64,000 bases of DNA, from the NCBI RefSeq assembly GCF_904849725.1, contig NC_058519.1, positions 538,354,316-538,418,315 on the forward strand. The letters run 5' to 3'. The DNA comes from Hordeum vulgare subsp. vulgare. Lineage: Eukaryota; Streptophyta; Magnoliopsida; Poales; Poaceae. A model generated the notes under the pieces. That model had not been told where the DNA came from and made no database searches. It worked only from the letters and a program-made list of their open reading frames with translations. This document shows, in pieces, positions 23,901-35,708 of this stretch. The position numbers and the translations under genes are program-made. Each line of letters opens with the position of its first letter. The stretch's first letter is position 1.

Positions 23901-24936
23901 TCCCCGGGAAGGTTCGACCTCCTCGATATTCAATATTTATTCCCATACTTCTTATAAGCCCTTTATGTGGTGTCGTTGAGACGCCCGACTGTGGCATTGT
24001 TTTATTATTTCTTATAAGCCCTTTATGTCGTGTCACTGAGATGCCCGACTGTGGCATTGTTTTATTATTTCTTATAAGCCCTTTATGTGGTGACGCTGAG
24101 ACGCCCGATTGTGGCATTGTTTTTATTATTTGTTATAAGCCCTTTACGAGGTGTCGCTGAGATGCCCGACTGCGGCACGTTTTTTTATTTTATCCATGCC
24201 CTTACGGTGGTGTCGCAGAGACGCCCGTTCGAGGCTTATTATTTATTTCATTTATGTTCTGCCCTGTGTGTGGTGTCGCTCAGACGCCCGACGATAGTTT
24301 ATTTTATTTTTCGGATACGGATATCTTGGGAGGACTACCGTGTGATTTACCCACTAACTTAATTACTTTATCTATTTATATTGTGGATACAACTTGACTC
24401 TAACCATGCATAATAAAATCAACTCCATGCATCTTATCTTTTGTGCAAACTGTTTGCGAGTACTTCTTGGAGTACTCACTGGCTTCTTGTTGCGGCCAGA
24501 TATGGATGAAGGAGACCTCATGGATGAAGAGTTCGATAGCAAGTCCGTCTCTAGAGGAGTCCCAGTCAGTCTTGCGATCATGGAGTCCGTCACTGTTTTA
24601 TTCCATCGCTTCCACCACCTTGAATAAATCATTCATCTTCACTCTGAGGCTTAATGTGCAGTAGTACTTGTCATGTCACATTACTCTGATGTGACGTGCC
24701 CCTTTTATTTTCACGAGCCGTAGAGTCACCCTAAGATCACTGTAACATTCCCATCTATCCTAAGACTTGGATATGTTGTAATAATTTGTAGAGTGACCCT
24801 CGCTCTACCTGTATAATGTTAAGTACTACTGGTTTTCTGCATCAAGTTGAGTCTGTCAGTGGGAAATATTTTCTTCACTAAGGACGCACATGGTTGATTT
24901 CCAATTAAATCGTTTATTTGGAAACCGGTCGTGATA
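20913..24936 (+). repeat. El1 3' LTR, full length
   Basis: Starts TGTAATAGCC and ends GGTCGTGATA, 4024 bp. It keeps the 1.3 kb missing from the 5' copy. It carries an extra tandem duplication of about 21 bp at about 21105-21148 (TTCTTTTATTCTTAATTTGG) that the 5' LTR lacks. Confidence 0.87.
23951..24312 (+). repeat. 60-bp tandem repeat array in El1 3' LTR
   Basis: The counterpart of the array at 12691-13052, again about six units with the same unit order, so the array predates insertion. Confidence 0.9.
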
Positions 24937-25283
24937 GATGCCACTAGGGAAAGCTAGGGCCCCGGGGTCTATTCACAACACATTGCTAAAACCTACAACA
25001 CCTTGCTTCCATTTATTTACTTTTATTTTATTTTGCATTTTTTAATTATCTACACACCTCATTCGCTTTTAAATAATGAGACCATGGGGATTGACAACCC
25101 TCTTGCCCGCGTTGGCTGCACGTTGTTTTTTGTTTTGTGTGCAGCCTCTCAAGACGGTTGTGGATGAATATTCCTATTGGTTCGATAAACCGTGGTTTCG
25201 TAACTGAGGGAAATACTTACCCACTTTGTGTTGCGATTATCCGTTCCTCTTCACAGAAAACCCAACGAACATCACGAGTATCA
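24937..25283 (+). repeat. H 5' LTR, right part
   Basis: The LTR resumes with GATGCCACTAGGG after El1 and ends near ..CGAGTATCA before the PBS-like site. The end was set by the PBS, so it is accurate to a few bases. Confidence 0.7.
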
Positions 25284-25290
25284 CGAAGGA

Positions 25291-25312
25291 TTTCTCGTGA
25301 CGTTGCGAGGGA
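25291..25312 (+). promoter_or_regulatory. degenerate PBS of element H
   Basis: TTTCTCGTGACGTTGCGAGGGA aligns with the TTTC lead-in and tRNA-Asp-type PBS TGGCGCCGTTGCCGGGGA, with several changes. Confidence 0.5.
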
Positions 25313-25453
25313 ATATCATCACCAACTATCATGTAACTCCACAAAAAAATTCATTCACTTGTTCCTACTTTTATTTGTTAGTATATTTAGTTTGTCTCAT
25401 AAAAAATACAAATACTAAAATATTTATATTTGCTTGCTTAGCTTGTCACTAGA

Positions 25454-26404
25454 ATGCATCTTCTCTCTCTAGTTTGTTTGAAATTTGCTTTTATGCCTGA
25501 GTTTGCAATTAGTGATGCCCCCGTCTCTAGTGCGGAGTCCTATAGCTTCTCAACTTCACCTTGCAATGAGAATGCAAAAAGAAATTTTGATGAAGTTGCT
25601 AATGAGAAACTTGATAATCTTGCAAATGATGATCCTCCTAAGGTAGAACCTATTATGCAAACTAAAAAACTTCGCATAGGTAGTGGTAATATCATTGGAA
25701 AGAGTGTGATTCAAGATTTGTTTTTGCTTTTTAGGGATCATTTATTTTGGTAGGAGGTTCTATTGTTGCTAGAACTACAAGTTATGAAATGGTATATCTT
25801 CACTTATATTGCAACCCGAAAGACAATTTGTGCACATGCATCCTTTCATACAATGGTTGTTCCTAGAATTCTCTAATATCCATTAAGCTTCTGCGAAACG
25901 TCTAGCTACTATATTTCTTTGTTGAGAATTTAGTAATATCATACAAGAAGTTTGGGACATATTTGGTCATTATAGGGTCAATGGAGAGTGCCCACACATA
26001 GAGGGTACAGTTTATGAGTTGGAAGAAATAATAAAACTAAGGTCTTAGGACTATGTTGCTTATGATGAGAATATCAGAAAGAAAGTTCCTCTTAATGTCT
26101 TAGTTGACAAGATTACTGGACATAATGATCAATTTGCTATACCATAAATCGGGTTAGATCTTGAGATTCAATTAAAATTAATGAAATACCTCTATAGGAA
26201 CTTATACAACGAGGAACTAATTATTGCTTATGAAAAACCTAAAGAAGAGTTTAATGTTCCTCCCAAAGTAGATCTCTCGGATCCTAACATTGAGTAATTT
26301 AGTACCTTCAATTATTTTTTCTTACCTATTAGAAATATTTCTGCTGAAAGGAGAGAATATGATTATAGCATGTTGGGGCATTCTTTCAAAGATGACAACA
26401 CTTG
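25454..26404 (+). pseudogene. degenerate gag-like ORF of element H
   Basis: A 99-codon ORF opens at 25454 and is rich in Asn, Asp and Lys. Readable protein segments continue to about 26404 (for example FNVPPKVDLSDPNIE near 26253-26297), broken by several stops and at least one shift. No protease or polymerase motif is visible. The position after the PBS suggests Gag of a non-autonomous Athila-like family. Confidence 0.5.
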
Positions 26405-26740
26405 AAACTATGCATTATGCCTAGCTAGGGGCATAAAACAATAGTGCTTGTTGGCAGGCAACCCAATAGTTATTTTATTTTATTTTCCTTTAATTTATGT
26501 TAGTGTATGATAACATGATTATTTCTGCTGCAATCTTTGGGTTTTTTATGTTTTAATTAGTTTTTCTGCCAAGTAAAGCCTATGGGATGATTTACTTAAT
26601 GAGTAGAATTGATACGGTGCAAAAACAGAAACTTTGATGCCGAGTGCAGAATTTCTATGATTTTACTGGAATGTATTTTCATCTGAATTTTCTACACAGT
26701 ACATATATGTAAATTCCCAAGGTCTTCCTAATTGTTCAGA
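26405..26740 (+). other. start of the non-coding tail of element H
   Basis: Begins with the TATGCCTAGCTAGGGGC segment at 26416 that L also has after its ORF. The rest is AT-rich non-coding sequence, cut off at 26740. Confidence 0.6.
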
Positions 26741-27878
26741 ACTTGGACAAGCATCCCACTTATGATTAACCCCTCTCGCAAGCATCCACAACTACGAAAG
26801 AAGAATTAAGACGAAGTCTAATCATAGCATTAAACTAGTGCATCCAAATCAGCCCCTTACGAAGCAACGCATAAACTAGGGTTTAAGCTTCTGTCACTCT
26901 AGCAACCCATCATCTACTTACTACTTCCCAATGCCTTCCTCTAGGCCCAAATAATGGTGAAGTGTTATGTAGTCGACGTTCACATGACACCACTAGAGGA
27001 AAAACAACATACAACACATCAAAATATCGAACGAATACCAAATTCACATGACTACTATTAGCATGACTTATCCCATGCCCTCAGGAACAAAAGTAACTAC
27101 TCACAAAGCATAATCATATTCATGGCCAGAGAGGTAATGAGTAGCATCAAGGATCTGAACATAAACTCTTCCACCAAGTAATCCAACTAGCATCAACTAC
27201 AAAGAGTAATTAACACTACTAGCAACCTTACAAGTACCAATCGGAGTCGCGAGATGGAGATTGGTTACAAGTGATGAACTAGGGTTTGGAGATGAGATGG
27301 TGCTGATGAAGATGTTGATGGTGATGTGTCCCCTCCGATGAGAGGAGTGTTGGTGATGACGATGGCGACGATTTCCCCCTCTGAGAGGGAAGTTTCCCCG
27401 ACAGGATCGTCCTGCCGGAGCTCTAGATTGGTTCTGCTCAAGTTTCGCCTCGTGGCGGCGGCGAATCCTCCGAAAAGCCTCCTCCTGATTTTTTCCGGAT
27501 GAAACCCTTCTCATAGCCAAAGGGGGGAGCCAGTGGGCCAGCTGGGTGCGCACAAGCCCCCTAGGCACGACCAGGGGGTGGCCGCGCCTAGCAGGCTTGT
27601 GGCCACCTGCCAGCCCCTCTGGCACTTCTTTGGCCCAGTATTTTTTATAATTCCCGAAAAAAATGCTCGTTGATTTTTACAGCGTTTGAGTTGCGCAGAA
27701 TAGGTATCTCAAACTTGCTCCTTTTTCAGGCTAGAATTCCAGTTGCCGGCATTCTCCCTCTTCATGTAAACCTTGCAAAATAAGAGAGAAAAGACATAAG
27801 TATTGTACCATGAAGTGAAATAACAACCCAAGAAGCGATAAATATAAACATGAAAACATGATGCAAAATGGACGTATG
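26741..27878 (-). mobile_element. truncated LTR of the solo-LTR family
   Basis: Matches the inverted solo LTR from position 18371 onward (ACTTGGACAAGCATCCC) to GGACGTAT, two bases short of the expected TCA end. Both ends are therefore truncated and no TSD exists. Confidence 0.88.
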
Positions 27879-27879
27879 A

Positions 27880-27996
27880 ATGGCTCAAACTTCAAAATGT
27901 TCATGTCAACACCACAAAACTTTTTTGTGTGGAGCACTTCTTTATTTGAATCCATCTTAGTAAGATTTTCTTCCGTGCCAAAATTTGGTGTCAACA
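27880..27996 (-). repeat. remnant of T 3' LTR
   Basis: Matches 47112-47228 closely (ATGGCTCAAACTTC at one end, TGTGAACA/TGTCAACA at the other). The remaining roughly 850 bp are missing. Confidence 0.85.
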
Positions 27997-28049
27997 GATG
28001 CCCCCTATTTATTTGAAAATCTTGTGTGCTGAAAAATAACTTGCACACA
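27997..28049 (-). promoter_or_regulatory. T polypurine tract and adjacent hairpin
   Basis: The minus strand reads AATAGGGGGCATC directly before the LTR TGTTGACACC. Upstream of it, TGTGTGC (28023-28029) and GCACACA (28043-28049) can pair as a 7-bp stem with a 13-nt loop. Confidence 0.65.
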
Positions 28050-28740
28050 TGCGTTCTTAGGGTGATGTCAACACTCCATCGTCCAATCACATGCTTAGGT
28101 CGATAACCTTACATTGGCCAGTTGCTCAGACTGGTTGTCATCTCTGTAGGGCCTCTTCGGATATTTGTTGTCTTGAAGGAAAACCTACGTGATCTCTTAA
28201 CTCACATTCTGTAAATAAGGAAAATATGTTTCTTCCAGTCGGCCACCTCGTGCACTAGATCATTGGTAGTGGCCGACTCTAGTCAAAACATCCTCACAAG
28301 TACTAAGCATCGGCTTTCATGTATGAGATAAACTGTGAAGAACACCATAAACCAGATGCCAGCTTCACCAACACAATGCCCTCTCGGGACAATATGGAAA
28401 TATCGGCCGTGTGTCCTCATCTTAAAGGACCCGGAGAACTGGTCCACCAAAGTGTGAATAGCTGAAATAAATCAGATGTTTAGGCTGGAGATAACTTGCA
28501 GAGCATCGGCTTTGATGGTACGGTTGAAGAACATGGATGATGCACCGCATGGAGTTTCCTATGGTGAGATGAAAATTACCGAGTTCGTCCGTAAGCTTTC
28601 TGCTTGTCCTCCTTTACTCTTGTCGGTGTTGCAACAGAAGTTGGTGCATCCTTCTTGACTTGAGAGTTTTCCTTGGGGATCCATGCCATGCTCATCTTCT
28701 CCAACTCGTTGGCTCTTGGCCGCTTCAGCTGCCACACTCG
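28050..28740 (-). other. non-coding 3' region of T
   Basis: No sustained frame. Short CGGC-containing words recur through this element. Confidence 0.5.
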
Positions 28741-30363
28741 CTAATGTGATAACCCGAGTGGGCATCCCGACAATGATCTTATTTTATACACTCGTAGCTC
28801 TTTCATAACTTTAGGCACTTCGGTCTTGACCTGCCCATACTCGACGACTGGGTCCTTGAAAGTTACCCGCTTCACTTTCTTTCCCTTTGTAGCCAACATG
28901 AACTCAGTTGGCTTTTGGTTACTTGGAGTTGGGTTTGAAACATCATCCTTGCAACCATCACTTTTCACTTGGTAGACCTGCTTGACCATCTCCTTCCTCC
29001 TCCATGAGCTCCTGGCCGACCCATGATTGAGTCGGTCTTTGACATCTGGTTGCCAGTTTGATTCTCTTGGAGCTGCATAAACTTGGTGAGGTGAATCAAC
29101 ATAAGACTGATGGTGTGCTTGTGAACTATACCAGTCCCATGATTTATATGAATATAAGCCGGCATGGGAAGGCATGGATGACCATGGCATTGGCGTCCCA
29201 ATAGAAGTTCACGGAGTCGGCGTGTTTAGGTTCTTCTTCCGCCAATCCCAATCTTCAGATTGACACCTTGGGGGTGACATCGATGTTTTAGGTTCTCTCG
29301 GCTAATAAGCACTCTTCGCCTCACTTATTTTCCGATATTTTTCCAATAACCGCGCGAAAGTGAATTTCGGCTTTTTACCTTTCTCATTACCATGGCCCTT
29401 GCTTTGTTTGGTCTTGCATGCATCACTCTTTGGATTTTCTTGTTACCCCTCAGTGCTAGATGTCTCTGATATAGCTTTGATCGAATTAATGTATGCAGGA
29501 TTGTCATCTTGAATAATTTATTTACGCGATGAATTGGCCTCATCATCTTTAGCATGCACCCGTTCGTCCTGGGAGGAGCCAGCTTGCAGCCGGGTCAACA
29601 CATGATCGTCGTCAAGATTATTGATAGTCATCTGGCCATCAGCTTGTGTTCCAACAATTTCCAATCGTCCTTCAGTGACCGATTGTGTGGCTTGATGTAG
29701 CACATCATGGTCTCTGATTTTGTGCTCAAACGAATTGTGCATTCCCTCTTGTCTTGACAGCTCAATATGGTGATCTTCTATGATAATTGGATTAGTCGGC
29801 GATGCACCGACAATGTGATCATCTACGCCCAAACTGATAGGACACAATTGACACCTTGGCTGATATTGGGGTACCGAATTTGGAATTAGTAAACCGAGTG
29901 GTGCCGGCTTAACATCATCCAAGTCGGCTATGCCTCGTCTTTTGCCCTCCTTTTCTTATTTTCCTGAATCGGCAATCTTGAAGGACTTTGAACAAGGTTT
30001 TATGTTTCTGCAACCAAAATAGTTACAGAATATATATCTCATGTGAGACCTTATGTTAGCCAGGCATGAAATAATCAAACTTGTCCATATGAAAATTAAG
30101 CTTAACCGATATGACGGTGACAACTTTGGCCGGAACAGATTGCCACTATTAGCCCCTACGAATGGTACAACATGTTGACCGGCATAATTAGTGATAAGAT
30201 TATTCCTAGAAAACAAATTACTTATCTCGATTGGTCTTTCAACATTAATTTGAATTCTACTCGGAGATGCATCTATAGTATAATTTTGACCTAATCGAAA
30301 GGCAAGTAAATTGTCGACTACGCAAACCTCTTCGAAGACGTCGGGAGAATGTGATGTCGGCAC
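28741..30363 (-). pseudogene. T interior, C-terminal coding remnants of unknown function
   Basis: Successive minus-strand frames (30363-29956, 29922-29518, 29555-29325, 29190-28741) look like one coding region broken by shifts and stops. The last piece is rich in Tyr, Ser, His and Lys, with SYKSWDWYSSQAHHQSY-like composition, then basic KGKKVKRVTFKDP, and ends GCPLGLSH. I recognise the style from Triticeae repeats but know no function and see no enzyme motif. It may be a large Gag-like or accessory protein. Confidence 0.5.
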
Positions 30364-30399
30364 AACAGGAAAAATGCTTTGACCCGCCTCTGGATAACT

Positions 30400-31515
30400 C
30401 TACAACGCTTCGACTTCCTCTTCTGGCTCTCGTCCCGCATCACTTGGATGCTCCTTGTTAAGCGAACATTCTTTGGCTTTACTTTCTGGCTCTTGATATT
30501 CATCTTTAACCGAATTTTCTTCGATCATCTCTTCTTGTTCTTGATGATTATCATCTTTGGCACGGAACTCGTCGGGCAGGATGTAAGCTCCCTTACATCC
30601 ACAAAAATCGAGCATGTCCAGTTTGGTGCATTTGCCGTTCCTTAGCTCGGTGAATCTTGCATCTTCTATTTTGATACACATAGCAATAACTGGCTTGATG
30701 CACTCGGCATTAGTCGGTGATGTACTTGGATGGATCCATGCAGTCGGCTGGCATGATGTACTCAACTGGCTTGTTGCACTCAACTGACTTGTTGCACTCG
30801 GCCTTAACTCGCTTGATGCACTCGGTCTTGATTCGATGCACTCGACATTAACCATCTCGGTACTCAATTCGGTTTCATCTGAATCCACCATTGTCTTGGC
30901 TTTAAAGGAATTGTTGGACTTGGCTATAGACGACCTAGTAATATTTGACTTGGTTTCAACCGGATCCAGCATACTAGCCAAGTGAATCTGTTTTTTCTGA
31001 TTTGTTTGTAAAGCTTCATATTTATCTTTCCATAATATCATCGAAGGGTCAACATGGTTGCTGCATGGAGCAAGGCACTTCACGTATTGTTGTAAATATT
31101 CCTCTTCACGCTTCTTCTTGAGTGTTTCATAAGCATGTCGATATTTTGCTGGTAATTCCTCAAGAGTCGGTGTAGTAAAATTGTTGATGCAATCTCTTGT
31201 GAGCTTTGGCTTGATCTCATCATTTCGGGCCATATGTTTTTCTTCAAATTCGTATCTCCATGGATTGGCTTGCCCCCCAATGCTTTTTTGATATTTCGGC
31301 ACTGAATTGATGTTGCCAAAAATTTACAATTGTACAAGGGTGTGTAACATGCTGCAATGATAGGTGAGGACACATGCACTACTGTTGAATATTTCCTCTT
31401 GATAATTTGATCAGCTCGCAACACTTCATCTTCTTTCAAAACCCTAGCTCTTATTGCCTCGTAATCAGGAACCAACCCCTTATCATGTTGCTCAAGGCAA
31501 ATAGCACTAATCTTC
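30400..31515 (-). pseudogene. T interior, central coding remnants of unknown function
   Basis: Two overlapping minus-strand frames (31475-31080 and 31302-30400) meet at a frameshift near 31290. The second (300 codons) starts KYQKSIGGQANPWRYEFEEK. It has a predicted coiled-coil-like ETLKKKREEEYLQQY segment, then a Ser/Thr-rich repeat (RPSATSQLSATSQLS, near 30750-30830), a CGCKGAYI segment and a very acidic Glu-rich tail. No known domain was recognised. The N-terminal part lies beyond El2 at 45604-46263. Confidence 0.5.
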
Positions 31516-34500
31516 TGAGGGGACCCCGACTTACGAGTCGAGATCGCCGAATGAACGTGCTCAGTGATTCAAGAGATCAATGCTCACCGAACACATAGAT
31601 ACTGAATAATAAGAGTCTTACTTCCAAGTACCGGATTATTACATCACGTGACCGAATGGTCAAGTTCACAGGGTAGGACCTAAGGCCAAATCACACAGAT
31701 AAAACTAATAGCGGAAATTATAGGGCTAAGCGGGTGCCCATGCCATCAAGCCTACACCGACAGGCTTTCTGACTCGGAAGCGTCCTAGTTCGCAGGGGCA
31801 TCTCCGAAGACGTGCTCATCTCCAAACTCCGGTCCTTCCATATCTGCTCAATAATATAACCAGTGGCAAGCCAATGAGTACTTTTGAATGTACTCGCAAA
31901 CAGCCCATGATATGAACAATGAAAGTGAAGGATAACAATTTCATGCATCTTTAGTGGAATTCATCTTGGTGGTAAATGATCATGAATATGCATCAAGTTA
32001 GAGAATTACTTTTGAAGAATAGCTTACAGATATCAATATATCTGTCGAGGGATGAACCATCCGGGTTCACCCTATATGCCAACTCACCAAACTTGGTCAT
32101 ATCGTCACTTTCATAATAACTCCTTTTATCATAACTCACACACACTTGGTTTATGCGGAAACTGCTGGACATAGTTTAACCAGCACCACCCAACTGTCCT
32201 TGACCGTGGACACGGCTATTCGAATAGTTTTACACTCTGCAGAGGTAGTACGCTGGACCCACGAGATCCGGGAAACTTTTGTGTCATCCACGACTCGCGG
32301 TATATAACATACCCGAGGTAAGTACCCGATCAATGTCTTTCCCCTGACGATACTAGCCAAAGAGGTCCACTCGATTGGTACCTAACCCACATGTTGTACG
32401 TATTACGAGCACCGACTATGGACAGTATCAACCATGCGGGGCCAACGGTGTGCCTGGAACACGTAAAAATGACATAGTCGCCCTACCTGGCATGACCCCA
32501 TCACGAGAGTGACCACACATCACTCCCGCCACTAGTAATGTGGCTCTTTGCTAGCACCGACCAGAGTAATCAACACAGCCCCGCCCATAAGGGGTAACGT
32601 GGTCGTACATGTAAGGTTGGGACGGTCGACACATCATAAATGTAATCCCGTTTCCGAAACATACTCACACAAATTCCCGGTGCACCACTTCACCAAAAGT
32701 GGCCACCTAACTCATCATCACCCTCGGGCATTAGTGGCACCCGACGGGGTTTTTATAAATCTTTGATTTATACCAACAACATGCTCATGCTAATAATACT
32801 CTAACTTTACTTGTCAACATGATACTAGCATGATCCTCATAGGTGGTAGGATCAAGCTCTATGCGTGTGCTCCGGAGAAGCCATCGGTGACATCACATCA
32901 ATGATTTACCGGCACTTATGATCATATGCAATGGAAATATTTGCTACACTAGCATGCAATATAACATATGCTGAGTCATGGTCAAAGGGCTGCTTGCCTT
33001 AGTCAGCTAGGTATCCGGGGTCTTCGAGGTCTTCCGCCACGATTCCCTCGTCACACGGATTTTCTATTGTCGCCAAAAGAATAAATAAGAAATATCTCAC
33101 TCAAAAACAAATCACAAAGTCATTTTAAAAATGTTCTTTATTATTGATAAATCTAAGTTGTTATTTTTAAAAATATTTGCCTCTGATTTCAATAAAGGAA
33201 CATTTTTAAAATCAACTAAACAGAAGCAAAACTATTCCAATTTAGTCTTTTTATTATTGTAAAACAGAATAGTGGTTGAAAAAATCAACCAATGGTGTTA
33301 TTAAATACTACATATTTTTAGAAGAATATCATTAGAAAAATTATATTTTTACACTGGTTAAATCATTTTATAAAAATCTTTGAGAAACCATTTTAAAACC
33401 AAAGAAAAATGAGCTAAGTCCCTCGCCTGGCTCGACCTGGAACTGGGTCGGCCCAAATGCGAGCCGACAGCCTGCCCAGGCGCGCGCACCGTCAGGTTTG
33501 AACCTGATGTGCGGGGCCCTGCGGTGAGCAGCTGCGGGCAGCGAGGGAGAGGAGGTTGGGCCACCGATAGGTGGGGCACACCTCTCGGGGTCGTCTCCTA
33601 CCTCTGGCCAGAGAGGAGGAGGAGCACGCCGGCGAGGCTGCCGACGTCCTCGGGCCCCAACGAAGACAGAAATGGGTTCGGCTCATCGCCGCCTACGTGT
33701 TGGTGGTCGGAACAACGACGGAGAGGCACTGGTTCACCGGCGACGAGGAGGTCGCGGCGGAGGAGTTTCGGGAGGTGGTCGAGAGGGTAGCTAGGGGCAC
33801 GAAAATGCTTGAGAAAGTTGGGGGAAAGCTTCCTGAGGTCGAGGAGAGTGTTTTGGTGGGTAGTGGAACGCAGGAGTCGTCGTGTAGCCGGAGAACGACC
33901 GGAGCTCTGAGGCGGAGGGGCCTCGGTCGATCTTGAGTATCGAGGCTCTGCGGACTTGCTGGGGTGGCTAGGGAGGTGCTAGTGGTCGTGGCGAAGCTGT
34001 CTGAGGGGTGATGGAGCGAGGGGAGGGCTATATATAGGCCCATGACGGTGAGCCGATTCGGGAGCGCCGGTGACTCACCGTGGCGCGCATGGGGGTGTAG
34101 AGATGAGCTGGGGTGGAAACCACGGTCTCAGGACATGGTGTTGGACTGCCAGAACCATCTGCAACAGAGGGAGAGAGAGGGGAGTCGAGCATCAGTGGCC
34201 ACGCAACTTTGGTCGGTACTGGTGCGTGCGGGCACGCGTTGCACAAGCTCTAGCGCGGGAGTGGAGGGGCCTTGATGGTCGCTCGATGCAAAGGGTTTGT
34301 CGGGGAAGAGGCTAGACACCTCGGGGGAGGCTGGAACTGGTCGAGAGCGTCGCTCCCACCTCGGTGGCTTCCTGTAGCGCGCCGAGAGCGCAGTTTTGGC
34401 ATGCCACGGCATGTTGGTGCGCTCTGAGGTGATTTGCACGTGTCTAGCATATCCTGGGCACTTGCTGGGATGTGGTTAGCCGTTGAAGTCCCATGGGAGC

Positions 34501-35665
34501 TTCGGCTGGTCAAGGGAGACAAGAGAAACAGGTGCTATCTGCTTTGAGCTGAAGCTTAGATTGGAGTTTTTGGCATTTCCACTTTGAACCAGAGAGGGGC
34601 CAGTTGACTAGGGCTGGGCATTGATACTGGCCACCTAATCTGAGAGTTTGGTGCAAAGGGGTTGGGTTTAGCTATGGCTAAGGGGGCTTTTACCCATCTA
34701 TCAAAGGTGCTCGACAGTGGTTTGGGGTGGTTTCACCCCACCACTCGTGCTGCAACTTAACAAGTTTGGGTTTGGTGCTAAAACATGGGGTTTCACCAAG
34801 TTTGAGCTCCATTGGACAAGTTTAGCTTGGTAAACTTGAAAACTTCACCATTTGTTCAGATATGTCCCTTCAAAGAGAGTGTGGGTAAATTTAGTCCCAC
34901 AAATCCCATTTTGGGTGTGGAACCCTTATTTGAGGTATTAGGCACTCATGCAAAGTTTCAACCTTATTGGACAAACTTTGCTATGTAGAGTTGCTCTAAC
35001 TTCAATCTAGACAGAAAGGGTTTTACAGTTATTTGGGGTCCTTCATCACCTTGGATAACAGTGAAATTTAATGTGGACACCAAATATGGCTTAGGGATAC
35101 CACTGGAATTTTCTAGGATTTTATTGAGAATATTTCCTTTGGAAATATTTCAAAAGGTCAAAACAAACAGAAATGGTTTTCAGAGTTTTACTCAAATAAT
35201 TATAATATAAATAGGGGTTTAAAATCTTATGTACGGAAAATATATGTCCTTCTCATCATCTCCAAATTTAATCAGATTATTCTAAGGCAGAAGAGTATTT
35301 TTCCATGTAGGAATACCATTTTTGGCCTCAGAAATGGACATGCAATTAAATTAGGAAAACAATTCACAAAATAATTAATTTGTGGTTTTGGAGCACTAAA
35401 ATAAAGTGAAAATCAGATCACCAACATTGGGTAGGAACACTCCTTGCCATCAAGGGCATGTAGTGCAACTCAAAGTAGGGTTTTACCTTAAGAAAGGTTT
35501 TGGAAACAATTCAATATTATGAAATGGGGTTTTTTATCATCACATTATCAAACACACAAGCATGCAATGACAACCATGGCACTCACAACATTAGTTTTGA
35601 AAAAGTTTTAACAAGCTCAGATTTTTGCATTACACAGAAAGTGGTAGAGAAAATAGGGTGTGACA
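31516..35665 (-). repeat. El2 3' LTR
   Basis: On the plus strand it runs TGAGGGGACCCC..GGGTGTGACA, 4150 bp. GC-rich between about 33430 and 34540, with TATATATA at 34029-34036. AT-rich flanks. Confidence 0.93.
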
Positions 35666-35703
35666 GACCTATCCCCCTTACAAGAATCTCGTCCCCGAGA
35701 TTC
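35666..35703 (-). promoter_or_regulatory. El2 polypurine tract and pre-PPT hairpin
   Basis: The minus strand reads GAATCTCG-GGGA-CGAGATTC (35703-35684), a perfect 8-bp stem with a GGGA (GNRA-type) loop. TTGTAAGGGGGATAGGTC follows immediately before the LTR TGTCACACCC. Confidence 0.75.
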
Positions 35704-35708
35704 CTAAG

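Larger units (their letters stand above)
10988..24936 (+). mobile_element. Tekay-like chromovirus El1 (Ty3/gypsy), nearly complete, decayed
   Basis: Order: 5' LTR, initiator-Met-type PBS, extra ORF, gag, protease, RT, RNase H, integrase with chromodomain, PPT, 3' LTR. It is flanked by GATGT/GATGC, one mismatch in five; an AGATG duplication shifted by one base is equally possible, so the LTR edges carry an uncertainty of one or two bases. Over about 125 bp at the LTR starts I count 7 differences, so the insertion is not recent. A foreign solo LTR lies at 17989-19513. Confidence 0.88.
9783..26740 (+). mobile_element. Athila-like Ty3/gypsy element H, 5' portion, split by El1
   Basis: An LTR (9783-10987 plus 24937-25283, about 1.55 kb in total) is followed by a PBS-like site and a decayed coding region, then breaks off at 26740 against another LTR fragment. 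The 3' LTR is missing. El1 sits inside the LTR. H is related to L by its LTR start and a shared post-ORF segment but is clearly a different family. Confidence 0.8.

Noticed and set aside
30379..30645. 88-codon hydrophobic plus-strand ORF suggesting a membrane protein
   Set aside because: It is antisense to the acidic Glu-rich tail of the T ORF, which mechanically gives Phe/Leu-rich translation.
33571..33936. GC-rich ORFs on both strands in El2 LTRs (also 43490-43900)
   Set aside because: They coincide with the GC-rich LTR core and are shifted or altered between the two LTRs.
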